Origin: Bradyrhizobium sp. CCGB12
Lineage (GTDB): Bacteria > Pseudomonadota > Alphaproteobacteria > Rhizobiales > Xanthobacteraceae
Reading direction: 5' to 3'
Length of the DNA: 64,000 nt
NCBI RefSeq assembly: GCF_024199845.1
Contig: NZ_JANADO010000001.1
Span: 8,234,001 to 8,298,000, forward strand
Below, in pieces: positions 1 to 7,873 of the stretch (the stretch's first letter is position 1; every line of letters begins with the position of its first letter). The translations under genes and the position numbers were made by a program. Below the pieces are notes generated by a model that had not been told where the DNA came from, did no database searches, and saw nothing but the letters and a program-made list of their open reading frames with translations.

Positions 1-190
1 CCATGGCAATGACAATTATGTCGGTATGGACTTTGTCGATCCGCCCGTGGATTTCGCTGGCGTCGCCAAGGCGCTCAGCTGCGAGGCGATCAAGATCGCC
101 GATCCCCGTGAGCTGAAGGCGACGCTGGCGTCGGCATTTGGCCGGCCGGGCACCAAGCTGATCGAGGTGATGGTGGACGGGAAGGTGTAG
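1..190 (+). CDS. C-terminal fragment of a thiamine-pyrophosphate-dependent enzyme (acetolactate synthase / benzoylformate decarboxylase type)
   Basis: The reading frame is open from base 2 to a TAG at 188-190 and gives about 62 residues. It starts HGNDNYVGMDF and ends TKLIEVMVDGKV. This resembles the last part of the C-terminal TPP-binding domain of acetolactate-synthase-like enzymes, where a DNxxYG-type stretch is followed by a helix and a closing beta strand. The 5' part lies outside the window, so the substrate cannot be judged. An insertion sequence starts 26 bp after the stop codon but does not interrupt the frame. Confidence 0.6.
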   Translation, partial: HGNDNYVGMDFVDPPVDFAGVAKALSCEAIKIADPRELKATLASAFGRPGTKLIEVMVDGKV

Positions 191-210
191 GGCAGCTGCC
201 CACCACCGTC

Positions 211-215
211 ATTGC
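211..215. repeat. Target-site duplication of the IS, left copy (ATTGC)
   Basis: ATTGC directly precedes the left IS end and is repeated directly after the right IS end at 1268-1272. This is the 5-bp duplication expected from a recent DDE transposition. Confidence 0.8.
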
Positions 216-1267
216 TGTGCAAGTTCACTAATTCGCTGATCGAATCCGTTCCCAGCGTGGAGGATCCGATGCGCGACAACAGCTTCGACCGGACGATTGA
301 GCGGAATTATCTTCAGAAGTGGCGGTTCCTGATCGCCGAGTATGAGGAGGTGAAGGCCGGGCGGTCGGCGACGTTCCGCCGGGTGGGAGACTTCTACAAG
401 CACCACGGCACCTGCTCGCAGACCTTCCGGAAGTACTACAACCGCTACCTGCGGAGCGGCGCGGAGGCTGACCTGTTGCCGCAACGCCGCGGACCGAAGT
501 GGCGCGAGCGCCGCGAGCCGCAAGGCATCGAGGCGGAGATCGTTGCTTGCCGAACGCGCGGCATGAACCGGTACGAGGTCCACGCTGCCTTGCGCGAACG
601 GCGAGATACGGTACCGTCGCTCTCGACCATCTACCGGGTCTTCAAACGCAATCAGCTCAACCGCCGCACCCCGACGATGCGCGAGGAGAAACGTCGTATT
701 ATCAAGGACAAGATCGGCGAGCTCGGCCATGTCGACCTGCACCAGCTGTCCCGCGACATGTTCCTGGCGCCCCCCTCAAGCCCCGCCTTTATCGTCAGCC
801 TGGTCGACAGTTGCTCGCGCCTGGCCTGGGCCGAGGTGCTGACTTCAAAAAAGGCCCTGCCGGTCATGTTTAAGACCTTGAAGATGATCAACACGCTCAA
901 CGTCACCTATGGGATCCAGTTTGCCGAGATCCTGTCCGACAACGGCGCGGAGTTCGCATCCCGCAACACGCCTGAAGAGCATCCCTTCGAGGCCATGCTG
1001 ATCGAGCTCGGCATCAAGCATCGCTACACCAGACCCTACCGGCCGCAGACCAACGGCAAGGTCGAACGCTTCTGGCGAAACCTGGACGACGACGTCATCG
1101 AAGGCGCAACCTTCGATAACCTGGACCACTTCGCCAACGAGCTGTTCGAGTACGTGATCTACTACAATAACTTCAGGCCCCATCAGGCCCTCGGCGGCAA
1201 GACACCGAAGGAATTTGCCGAGGCCCAGACCTAAACCATTCGATCAGCGAATTAGTGAACTTGCACA
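216..1267 (+). mobile_element. Complete IS481-like insertion sequence, copy 1 (1052 bp)
   Basis: The element is bounded by perfect 29-bp terminal inverted repeats at 216-244 and 1239-1267, with ends TGTGCA and TGCACA. The TGT...ACA termini are typical of IS481-type elements. A 5-bp duplication, ATTGC, flanks it at 211-215 and 1268-1272. It carries one DDE transposase gene reading rightwards. It sits inside a palindromic intergenic repeat: the left remnant is at 206-215 and the rest at 1268-1350. The second copy at 63414-64000 is identical over all visible bases and has the same orientation. The intact ORF, perfect ends and clean duplication suggest a recent, potentially active element. The family name is from recognition only. 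Confidence 0.9.
269..1234 (+). CDS. DDE transposase / integrase-core protein of the IS481-like element
   Basis: The gene encodes a 321-residue transposase. Helix-turn-helix-like DNA-binding segments lie at about residues 30-125, followed by an integrase catalytic core at about 150-300. The probable catalytic triad is D156 (in GHVDLH), D224 (in LSDNGAEF) and E266 (in NGKVERFW). The motif RPYRPQTNGKVERF is typical of IS481/IS3-like cores. The ATG at 269 is chosen because GGAGG lies just upstream at 259-263. A longer reading from TTG at 212 would begin outside the IS, before the left terminal repeat. The frame is intact, so the protein is probably functional. Confidence 0.88.
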   Translation: MRDNSFDRTIERNYLQKWRFLIAEYEEVKAGRSATFRRVGDFYKHHGTCSQTFRKYYNRYLRSGAEADLLPQRRGPKWRERREPQGIEAEIVACRTRGMNRYEVHAALRERRDTVPSLSTIYRVFKRNQLNRRTPTMREEKRRIIKDKIGELGHVDLHQLSRDMFLAPPSSPAFIVSLVDSCSRLAWAEVLTSKKALPVMFKTLKMINTLNVTYGIQFAEILSDNGAEFASRNTPEEHPFEAMLIELGIKHRYTRPYRPQTNGKVERFWRNLDDDVIEGATFDNLDHFANELFEYVIYYNNFRPHQALGGKTPKEFAEAQT

Positions 1268-1350
1268 ATTGCGAGGAGCTCTTGCGACGAAGCAATCCAG
1301 ACTGCCTCGGCGGTGAAATTCTGGATTGCTTCGCTTCGCTCGCAATGACG
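1268..1350. repeat. Palindromic intergenic repeat interrupted by the IS
   Basis: Without the IS and one ATTGC, bases 206-215 join 1268-1350 to form a palindrome. It begins CCGTCATTGCGAGGAGC, continues GAAGCAATCCAGA, and closes with TCTGGATTGCTTCG and CTCGCAATGACG. An intact relative is at 43576-43664. It lies between the TPP-enzyme gene and the convergent LLM monooxygenase gene. Confidence 0.8.
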
Positions 1351-1362
1351 AGGAGGAGGCGC

Positions 1363-2742
1363 CTACCCCGTCTTCCCCACGCGATACCCCGCGGCCGGAT
1401 GCGTCGCGTCGAGCCTTGCGCGGCCTGCGCCAAAAAGCTTTTCCCGCAGCGTGCCCTTCGCGTAGTCCGGCTTGTATCGTCCGCGCCGGGTCAACTCCGG
1501 CACCAGCATGTCGGCAATGTCCTCGAAATCGCCGGGCGAGATCGCAAAGGCGACGTTGAGGCCGTCGACGTCGGTCGCCTCGAACCATGCCTCGATCTTG
1601 TCGGCGACCATTTCCGGCGTGCCGACCACGACCGGGCCGGCGCCGCCGATGCCGACATGCTCGATGACGTCGCGTACGGTCCAGATGCGGTCGGGATCGG
1701 CGCGGGTGACGTTATCCATCGCGCTGCGGCCGGCATCGTTCTGGACGTGGCGAACCTGCTGGTCGAGGTCGTAGCCGGAGAAGTCGACACCGGTCCATCC
1801 CGACATCAGGGCTAGCGCGCCTTCCGGACTGATGTGGCGGCGGTAGTCGGCATATTTTTCTTTGGCTTCGGCTTCGGTCCGGCCGAGGATGATCGTCATC
1901 ATCGAGAACATCAGGATCTCGGCCGGGTTGCGGCCAATTGCGGCGGCTTCCTGCCGGATCGCGGAGACGCGCGGCGCGATCACCTTGGCGGATGGGCCCG
2001 ACATGAACACGCATTCGGCATGCTTTGCTGCGAACTGCCGGCCGCGCGGCGAGGTGCCGGCCTGGTACAGCACGGGGGTGCGCTGCGGCGAGGGCTCGCT
2101 GAGATGAATGGTGTTGTTGATGCGGTAGTTCGCGCCGTCATGATTGACGCGGTGAACCTTGCTCGGATCTGTGAAGATGCCCCGCTTGCGGTCCCGCAGC
2201 ACGGCGTCATCCTCCCAGCTCCCTTCCCAAAGCTTGTAGACGACCTCCATATATTCGTCGGCGATATCGTAGCGATCGTCATGCCCGGTCTGCTTGTCCT
2301 TGCCGGCGCCGCGCGCGGCGCTGTCGAGATAGCCGGTGACGACATTCCATCCGATCCGCCCCTCGGTGAGGTGATCGAGCGTCGACATCCGACGCGCGAA
2401 CGGGTAGGGCGGCTCGAAGGACAGATTGCTGGTGACGCCGAAACCGAGATTTTGCGTCACCGCGGCCATCGCCGAGAGCAGCAGCAGTGGCTCGTTCGAC
2501 GGCGTCTGTGCTGCATTGCGCAAGGCTGCGTCAGGGCTGTTGCCGTAGACGTCATAGACCCCGAGCACGTCGGCGAGGAACAGCCCGTCGAAACGGCCGC
2601 GCTCCAGCGTCTTGGCGAGATCGATCCAGTAAGGCAGGCGGTTATAGTCGGCGGTGCGATCGCGTGGATGGGTCCACAGGCCCGGTGACTGGTGTGCGAC
2701 GCAATTCATCGCAAAGGCGTTGAGCCTGATCTGCTTGGCCAT
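1363..2742 (-). CDS. LLM-class flavin-dependent monooxygenase, NtaA/SnaA/DszA family
   Basis: This is a 459-residue protein of the bacterial-luciferase superfamily. It should use reduced FMN, supplied by a separate reductase, and O2 to oxidise a small organic substrate in the cytoplasm. Family hallmarks are the start KQIRLNAFAMNCVAHQSPGLW, the stretch FARRMSTLDHLTEGRIGWNVVTGY at about residues 115-140, DDRYDIADEYMEVVY, and PVLYQAGTSPRGRQFAAKHAE. The start ATG has a GAGGG site about 6 bp upstream. A paralogue of the same family lies at 19876-21243. The gene stands alone, divergent from the M20 peptidase gene. The substrate cannot be read from sequence; relatives act on chelators, sulfonates, sulfides and N-heterocycles. 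Confidence 0.85.
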   Translation of the reverse strand: MAKQIRLNAFAMNCVAHQSPGLWTHPRDRTADYNRLPYWIDLAKTLERGRFDGLFLADVLGVYDVYGNSPDAALRNAAQTPSNEPLLLLSAMAAVTQNLGFGVTSNLSFEPPYPFARRMSTLDHLTEGRIGWNVVTGYLDSAARGAGKDKQTGHDDRYDIADEYMEVVYKLWEGSWEDDAVLRDRKRGIFTDPSKVHRVNHDGANYRINNTIHLSEPSPQRTPVLYQAGTSPRGRQFAAKHAECVFMSGPSAKVIAPRVSAIRQEAAAIGRNPAEILMFSMMTIILGRTEAEAKEKYADYRRHISPEGALALMSGWTGVDFSGYDLDQQVRHVQNDAGRSAMDNVTRADPDRIWTVRDVIEHVGIGGAGPVVVGTPEMVADKIEAWFEATDVDGLNVAFAISPGDFEDIADMLVPELTRRGRYKPDYAKGTLREKLFGAGRARLDATHPAAGYRVGKTG

Positions 2743-2800
2743 GACAATCCCTCGGCGCTCTGTACTGAGCGCTCTTCGAATGGTAGACGTGCGCCCGAAC

Positions 2801-2817
2801 TTGGCGACGTTCTTGCA
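2801..2817 (+). promoter_or_regulatory. Possible sigma-54 (-24/-12) promoter
   Basis: TTGGC and TTGCA elements occur with exactly 10 bases between the invariant GG and GC, as in RpoN promoters. The site is about 180 bp upstream of the M20 peptidase start, in the divergent gap. Nitrogen control would suit the downstream amino-acid uptake genes. The centre lacks the usual CACG, and a chance match is possible. Confidence 0.35.
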
Positions 2818-2997
2818 TATCCTAGACTTGGATGACGCGACCTTGGCAAGGCCAAAATCAGCAGCGCCTCTGCCCTTGGCAAGCCGATCTCAAGAGAGCA
2901 AGAACGAAATCCCAAGAGCTATCGAACTTCCCGCCACTTTCGAGGGCCTGCCCGTATCGGATATGGTCCTTCGTGCCAACGCCTCGAAAAACAAGCA

Positions 2998-4383
2998 ATG
3001 ACCAGAGCCGACGCCATCGCCCGTGCCCGTGAGGATTTCACCTCCGGTGCGTTTCTTTCTGAGCTCGACCGCCGCGTCGCGTATCGAACCGAAAGCCAGA
3101 ATCCGTCGCGCGGCGCCGAGCTGCGTGCCTATCTGGAACAAGAGATGCAACCGGCCTTTGCCGCGCTCGATTTTTCCAGCCGCATCGTCGAATCCCCGAG
3201 CGGCAAGGCGCCATTCCTGTTCGCCGAGCATCACGAGAACGACACGGTGCCGACCGTGCTGATCTACGGCCATGGCGACGTCGTCGACGGCATGGAGGGC
3301 GAGTGGCGCGATGGGCGCGATCCCTGGCGCACGACCGTTGCGGGCACGCGGCTCTATGGCCGCGGCACAGCCGACAACAAGGGGCAGCACAGCATCAACA
3401 TGGCGGCGCTCCGCGCCGTGCGCGCTGCGCGAGGCGCCAAGCTCGGCTTCAACGCCAAGTTCATCGTCGAGATGGGCGAGGAGATCGGCTCGCCCGATCT
3501 CGGCAAGGTCTGCGATCTCAATCGCGAGGCGCTCAAGGCCGACCTGTTCATGGCGTCCGACGGGCCGCGCCTGGCCGCCGACCGGCCGACGCTCTTCCTC
3601 GGCTGTCGTGGCGGCATCCGCATCCACCTCGACGTGAATTTGCGCGAAGGCGGCCACCATTCCGGCAATTGGGGCGGCGTGCTCGCCAACCCCGCGACCA
3701 TCCTGGTCAACGCCATCTCCACGCTGGTGGACGGCCACGGCCGGCTCCAGCTCGACGCGCTGAAGCCGCCCCGCCTCACCAACCAGATCCGCAGCTATCT
3801 GGCGGACGTTCAGGTGGTGCCGACCGCGGACGAGCCCGCGCTGGCCGAGAATTGGGGCGAGGACGGCCTGTCGGCAGCCGAACGGCTCTACGCCTGGAAC
3901 ACGCTCGAAGTGCTGGCGATGTCCTCGGGCAATATCGAGAAGCCGGCGAACGCCATTCCCGGCCATGCCAATGCCGTGCTGCAACTGCGTTTCGTGGTCG
4001 GGACAAAGATCGAGGGCCTGATCGAGGCCATCGGGGCGCATCTGGTCGCGAAGGGTTTTCCGATGGTCGAGGTGCGGGCGGCCCAGAGTTTTGCTGCATC
4101 GCGCACCGATTTTGACAGTCCCTGGATCAAATGGGCGGCGGATTCGGTGCAAGAGACCACCGGAAAGCAGCCGGCCGTGCTGCCGAATTTCGGCGGCTCG
4201 CTCCCCAATGACGTGTTCTCCGAAATCCTGGGCCTGCCGACGATCTGGGTGCCGCACTCCTATCCCGGTTGCTCCCAGCATGCGCCCAATGAGCACATCC
4301 TGCTGCCATTGACCGAAGAGGCCTTGACGGTGATGGCCGGGCTGTTCTGGGATCTCGGGGAATTACCACGGCCGTTAACCTGA
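2998..4383 (+). CDS. M20-family zinc metallopeptidase (dipeptidase / deacylase type)
   Basis: The gene encodes 461 residues of an M20/M28-type di-zinc hydrolase that removes amino acids from small peptides or N-acyl groups. The metal-site signatures are all visible: YGHGDVVDG (His and Asp), RGTADNKGQH (bridging Asp), VEMGEEIGSPDL (Glu-Glu, general base plus ligand), FMASDGPR (Asp), and the C-terminal CSQHAPNEH (His). The dimerisation insert lies at about residues 205-330. There is no signal peptide, so it is probably cytoplasmic. An amino-acid ABC importer follows 86 bp downstream on the same strand, which suggests the enzyme degrades imported peptides or amino-acid derivatives. The exact substrate is unknown. 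Confidence 0.87.
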   Translation: MTRADAIARAREDFTSGAFLSELDRRVAYRTESQNPSRGAELRAYLEQEMQPAFAALDFSSRIVESPSGKAPFLFAEHHENDTVPTVLIYGHGDVVDGMEGEWRDGRDPWRTTVAGTRLYGRGTADNKGQHSINMAALRAVRAARGAKLGFNAKFIVEMGEEIGSPDLGKVCDLNREALKADLFMASDGPRLAADRPTLFLGCRGGIRIHLDVNLREGGHHSGNWGGVLANPATILVNAISTLVDGHGRLQLDALKPPRLTNQIRSYLADVQVVPTADEPALAENWGEDGLSAAERLYAWNTLEVLAMSSGNIEKPANAIPGHANAVLQLRFVVGTKIEGLIEAIGAHLVAKGFPMVEVRAAQSFAASRTDFDSPWIKWAADSVQETTGKQPAVLPNFGGSLPNDVFSEILGLPTIWVPHSYPGCSQHAPNEHILLPLTEEALTVMAGLFWDLGELPRPLT

Positions 4384-4469
4384 CCCGCGATCCCGCCGAA
4401 AGTCACATTCTAATCCGGCCTGATTTGTGCTTGCATCCGGCCGCATCATCCTGAAAGGGGAATAAAAAA

Positions 4470-5381
4470 GTGAAACATTTCCGTAGCATCGGGCTCGCGC
4501 TCGCCGCGACCTTCGCCGTCAGCCAGGCAGGGGCCCAGGAGCTGACCGGCACGCTGAAGAATATCAAGGATACCGGCGCCATCACGCTGGGCTTCCGCGA
4601 CTCCTCGATCCCGTTCTCCTATCTCGACGACAACCAGAAGCCTGTCGGCTTCGCGATGGACATTTGCTACAAGATCGTCGACGCCGTGAAGAAGGAGCTC
4701 AAGCTCGACAAGCTCGAGGTCAAGCTCAACCCGGTGACCTCGGCGACGCGTATTCCGCTGATGGCGAACGGCACGATCGACCTCGAATGCGGTTCGACCA
4801 CCAACAACGCCGAGCGCCAGAAGCAGGTCGCCTTCACCAACACCCACTTCCTGACCGCCAGCCGCTACGTGTTCAAGAAGTCGAGCGGCCTCAAGTCGAT
4901 CGAAGATCTCAAGGGCAAAACCGTGGTCTCGACCGCCGGCACGACCAACATCAAGCAGCTCACCGAAGCCAACGTCGAGAAAAAGCTCGGCGCCAACATC
5001 ATCCCGGCCAAGGATCACGCCGAAGCCTTCCTGATGGTCGAGACCGACCGCGCGGTCGCCTTCGTCATGGACGACATCCTGCTTGCGAGCCTCGTCGCCG
5101 GCTCGAAGGCGCCCGGTGACTACGTCGTTTCCAAGGACGCGTTCTCCAAGCCCGAGCCCTACGGCATCATGCTGCGCAAGGACGACGCCGCCTTCAAGAA
5201 GGTGGTCGATGCGGCAACGGCCGCGCTCTATACGTCCGGCGAGGCCCAGAAGATCTACGACAAGTGGTTCACGGCCAAGATCCCGCCGAAGGGTCTCAAC
5301 CTCAACACGCCGATCTCGGCCGAGCTGAAGAACGAGTTCGCCAAGCCGTCGGACTCGCCGAACCCGGACGATTATAAGTAA
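4470..5381 (+). CDS. Polar amino-acid ABC transporter, periplasmic substrate-binding protein (GltI-like)
   Basis: This 303-residue protein is a family-3 extracellular solute-binding protein. It has an N-terminal signal peptide ending near SQAGA-QE (about residue 23). The binding-protein fold follows, with GAITLGFRDSSIPFSYLDD, then GFAMDICYKIVDAV, and the ligand loop IDLECGSTTNNAERQ. These are most like glutamate/aspartate binding proteins. The start is GTG at 4470, with a purine-rich site (AAAGGGGA) about 8 bp upstream. Two permease genes and an ATPase gene follow. A strong stem-loop after the gene (5411-5445) may raise expression of the binding protein over the membrane parts. Substrate specificity is inferred from the family only. 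Confidence 0.88.
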   Translation: MKHFRSIGLALAATFAVSQAGAQELTGTLKNIKDTGAITLGFRDSSIPFSYLDDNQKPVGFAMDICYKIVDAVKKELKLDKLEVKLNPVTSATRIPLMANGTIDLECGSTTNNAERQKQVAFTNTHFLTASRYVFKKSSGLKSIEDLKGKTVVSTAGTTNIKQLTEANVEKKLGANIIPAKDHAEAFLMVETDRAVAFVMDDILLASLVAGSKAPGDYVVSKDAFSKPEPYGIMLRKDDAAFKKVVDAATAALYTSGEAQKIYDKWFTAKIPPKGLNLNTPISAELKNEFAKPSDSPNPDDYK

Positions 5382-5410
5382 GTATAACCTCGATCTTTCG
5401 ATCGGGATCA

Positions 5411-5445
5411 TGTCCGGCCACTCTTGACACCAGGGTGGCCGGACA
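5411..5445 (+). terminator. Stem-loop between binding-protein gene and permease genes (likely partial terminator / mRNA stabiliser)
   Basis: An 11-bp perfect stem, TGTCCGGCCAC (5411-5421) with GTGGCCGGACA (5435-5445), has a 13-nt loop. No long T-tract follows, so partial termination or 3' protection of the upstream message is more likely than full termination. Confidence 0.55.
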
Positions 5446-5497
5446 TTTGCATAGGCGCCCAGGACGTCCATGACGGGCGCGTTCGCGCGGGGGACAC

Positions 5498-6229
5498 GTG
5501 AACTACAACTGGAACTGGGGAATCTTTTTCCAGCCGAACCCGATGGGGACCGGTACCTATCTCGACATGCTGCTGTCGGGATTGGCACTGACCCTCAAGA
5601 CCGCGGTGCTGGCCTGGATCATCGCGCTGATCACCGGCTCGATCGTCGGCGTGATGCGCACGCTGCCGTCGAAGGGCGCCTACTGGTTCGGCTTCGCTTA
5701 CGTCGAATTCTTCCGCAACATGCCGCTGCTGGTGCAGCTCTTCCTGTGGTTCTTCGTGCTGCCGGAAATCCTGCCGAAGGCCGCCGGACTATGGCTGAAG
5801 CAATTGCCGAATGCGCCGTTCTGGACGGCGGCGATCGGCGTCGGCCTGTTCATGTCGGCGCGCGTGGCCGTGCAGCTGCAGGCCGGCATCGGTTCGCTGC
5901 CGCGCGGGCAGAAGATGGCGGCGACCGCGCTGGGCCTGACCACCGTGCAGGGCTATCGCTACGTGCTGCTGCCGATGGCGTTCCGCATCATCCTGCCGCC
6001 GCTGACGTCCGAGTTCCTCAACACCATCAAGAACACAGCGGTCGCGATCACCATCGGCCTGCTCGAGCTGACCGGACAGGCGCGCTCGATGCAGGAATTC
6101 TCGTTCCAGGTGTTCGAGGCCTTCACCGCCGCGACCATCCTCTACCTCCTCGTCAACGCCGTCGTCGTGACCGCGATGCGCTTCCTCGAGCGCTGGGTCG
6201 CGATCCCCGGCTACATCACGGGGAAATAA
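5498..6229 (+). CDS. Polar amino-acid ABC transporter permease (GltJ/HisM type)
   Basis: This is a 243-residue inner-membrane permease. It has several hydrophobic segments: LSGLALTLKTAVLAWIIALITG, a segment near AYVEFFRNMPLLVQLFLWFFVL, one near WTAAIGVGLFMSA, and a C-terminal one near TILYLLVNAVVV. The EAA loop, which contacts the ATPase, is visible around LPRGQKMAATALGLTTVQGYRYVLLPMAFRII. The start is GTG at 5498. The second permease begins 3 bp after its stop codon, so the two are probably translationally coupled. It should form a heterodimer with the next protein. Confidence 0.87.
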   Translation: MNYNWNWGIFFQPNPMGTGTYLDMLLSGLALTLKTAVLAWIIALITGSIVGVMRTLPSKGAYWFGFAYVEFFRNMPLLVQLFLWFFVLPEILPKAAGLWLKQLPNAPFWTAAIGVGLFMSARVAVQLQAGIGSLPRGQKMAATALGLTTVQGYRYVLLPMAFRIILPPLTSEFLNTIKNTAVAITIGLLELTGQARSMQEFSFQVFEAFTAATILYLLVNAVVVTAMRFLERWVAIPGYITGK

Positions 6230-6232
6230 GCG

Positions 6233-6925
6233 ATGCTCGGTAATTTCGATTTCGACGTCATCCGCCGCGCACTGCCCTATCTGTTCTACGAGGGCATGAC
6301 ATTCACACTGACGCTGACGGCGCTCGCAGCCCTCGGCGGCCTCGTCTTCGGTACGGCGCTCGCCCTGATGCGGCTGTCCGGCTACAAGACCCTCGGACGC
6401 ATCGCCGGCATCTATGTCGACTTCATGCGTTCGCTGCCGCTGGTGCTGGTCATCTTCTGGTTCTACTTCCTGGTGCCCTATATCGGGCAGTGGCTGACCG
6501 GCGCCTCGCGTCCGATCAGCGTCGGCGCCTTCGCATCCTCGCTCATCACCTTCATCATGTTCGAGGCAGCGTACTTCTCCGAGATCATGCGTGCCGGCAT
6601 CCAGTCGATCTCGCGCGGACAGCCGGCCGCGGCGAATGCGCTGGGGCTGACCTACGCCCAGACCATGCGCTACGTCGTGTTGCCGCAGGCCTTCCGCAAC
6701 ATGCTGCCGGTTTTGATCACGCAGACCATCGTGCTGTTCCAGGACACATCGCTGGTCTACGTCCTGTCGATCACGGACTTCCTGGGAGCGGCGAGCAAGG
6801 TGGCGCAGCGCGACGGGCGCCTGGTCGAAATGTACCTGTTCGCGGCAGTCGTCTACTTCACCATTTCCTGTATCGCGTCCTTCGGCGTCCGCCGCCTGCA
6901 GGCGCGCATCGCCATCATCCGATAG
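6233..6925 (+). CDS. Polar amino-acid ABC transporter permease (GltK/HisQ type)
   Basis: This is a 230-residue inner-membrane permease, the partner of the preceding gene. It shows hydrophobic segments at about residues 16-42, 60-82 and 96-118 and a C-terminal segment. The EAA-type loop is RGQPAAANALGLTYAQTMRYVVLPQAFRNM, at about residues 124-155. RSLPLVLVIFWFYFLVPY is typical of HisM/HisQ-family permeases. The start is ATG at 6233, only 3 bp after the previous stop. The ATPase gene follows after 3 bp. Confidence 0.87.
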   Translation: MLGNFDFDVIRRALPYLFYEGMTFTLTLTALAALGGLVFGTALALMRLSGYKTLGRIAGIYVDFMRSLPLVLVIFWFYFLVPYIGQWLTGASRPISVGAFASSLITFIMFEAAYFSEIMRAGIQSISRGQPAAANALGLTYAQTMRYVVLPQAFRNMLPVLITQTIVLFQDTSLVYVLSITDFLGAASKVAQRDGRLVEMYLFAAVVYFTISCIASFGVRRLQARIAIIR

Positions 6926-6928
6926 AGC

Positions 6929-7669
6929 GTGTCCGTCATGATCGAAATCAGCCACGTCAACAAATGGTACACTCCAAGCTTCCAGGTGCTGACGGATTGC
7001 ACCACCAACGTCACCAAGGGCGAGGTGGTCGTCGTCTGCGGCCCCTCGGGTTCGGGCAAGTCGACGCTGATCAAATGCGTCAATGCGCTTGAGCCGTTCC
7101 AGAGCGGCGACATCCTGGTCGATGGCACCAAGGTCAACGATCCCAAGACCAACCTGCCGAAGCTGCGCTCGCGCGTCGGCATGGTGTTCCAGCACTTCGA
7201 GCTGTTTCCGCACCTCAAGATCATCGACAATCTCTGCCTCTCGCAGGAGAAGGTGCTGGGCCGGTCACACGACAAGGCGGTGACGAAGGGCATGCAACTG
7301 CTCGAGCGCGTCGGCTTGAAGGAGCAGGCGCAGAAATTTCCGGCCCAGCTCTCCGGCGGCCAGCAGCAGCGCGTGGCCATCGCGCGCGCGCTCGCGATGG
7401 ATCCGATCGTCATGCTGTTCGACGAGCCGACCTCAGCGCTCGATCCTGAAATGGTCAGCGAAGTGCTCGACGTCATGGTCGATCTCGCCCGCGAGGGCAT
7501 GACCATGATGGTCGTCACCCACGAGATGGGTTTTGCCCGCAAGGTCGCCAACCGCGTGATCTTCATGGACCGCGGCGAGATCGTCGAGGACGCCCCGAAG
7601 GACGATTTCTTCGGTAAGCCGCGCAGCGACCGCGCGCAGAAGTTCTTGTCGAAGATCCTGTCGCATTAA
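6929..7669 (+). CDS. Polar amino-acid ABC transporter ATP-binding protein (GltL/GlnQ type)
   Basis: This 246-residue ABC ATPase powers the importer. Walker A is [10 protein letters not shown] (about residues 38-47), the Q-loop is [11 protein letters not shown], the signature is [15 protein letters not shown], Walker B is [12 protein letters not shown], and the H-loop lies in VVTHEMGFA. All nucleotide-binding residues are present. The GTG at 6929 gives MSVMIEIS; an ATG three codons later (6938) is equally possible. It is the last gene of the four-gene transporter cluster. A palindromic repeat follows within about 40 bp. Confidence 0.9.
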   Translation: MSVMIEISHVNKWYTPSFQVLTDCTTNVTKGEVVVVCGPSGSGKSTLIKCVNALEPFQSGDILVDGTKVNDPKTNLPKLRSRVGMVFQHFELFPHLKIIDNLCLSQEKVLGRSHDKAVTKGMQLLERVGLKEQAQKFPAQLSGGQQQRVAIARALAMDPIVMLFDEPTSALDPEMVSEVLDVMVDLAREGMTMMVVTHEMGFARKVANRVIFMDRGEIVEDAPKDDFFGKPRSDRAQKFLSKILSH

Positions 7670-7682
7670 CTCCCGCCTTCAT

Positions 7683-7800
7683 TCCGGGATGCGCCGAAGG
7701 CGCAGGCCCGGAATCCATAACCCCGGCTGATGGTTATGGATTCCGGGCTCATTCGCGTTGCGAATGCCCACATTGCGCAAGTGCGCAATGGAGAATGACG
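7683..7800. repeat. Palindromic intergenic repeat
   Basis: A 17-bp perfect inverted repeat, GCCCGGAATCCATAACC (7706-7722) and its complement (7732-7748), forms the core. It is flanked by further short hairpins (GCGCCGAAGGCGC, ATTGCGCAAGTGCGCAAT). This layout is a common Bradyrhizobium-type intergenic repeat. It lies between the ABC ATPase gene and the transaminase gene and contains no gene. Confidence 0.7.
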
Positions 7801-7873
7801 AAACGAGGGGTGATCGCCGCCCCCAATTCGCGTATAACCAGCCAAATCCCCCTTTTCTCCCAGGAGACCTGCC

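Noticed and set aside
2890..4296. A 468-codon open frame on the - strand
   Set aside because: It is antisense to the M20 peptidase gene, whose metal ligands are all intact; no family features on the minus strand.
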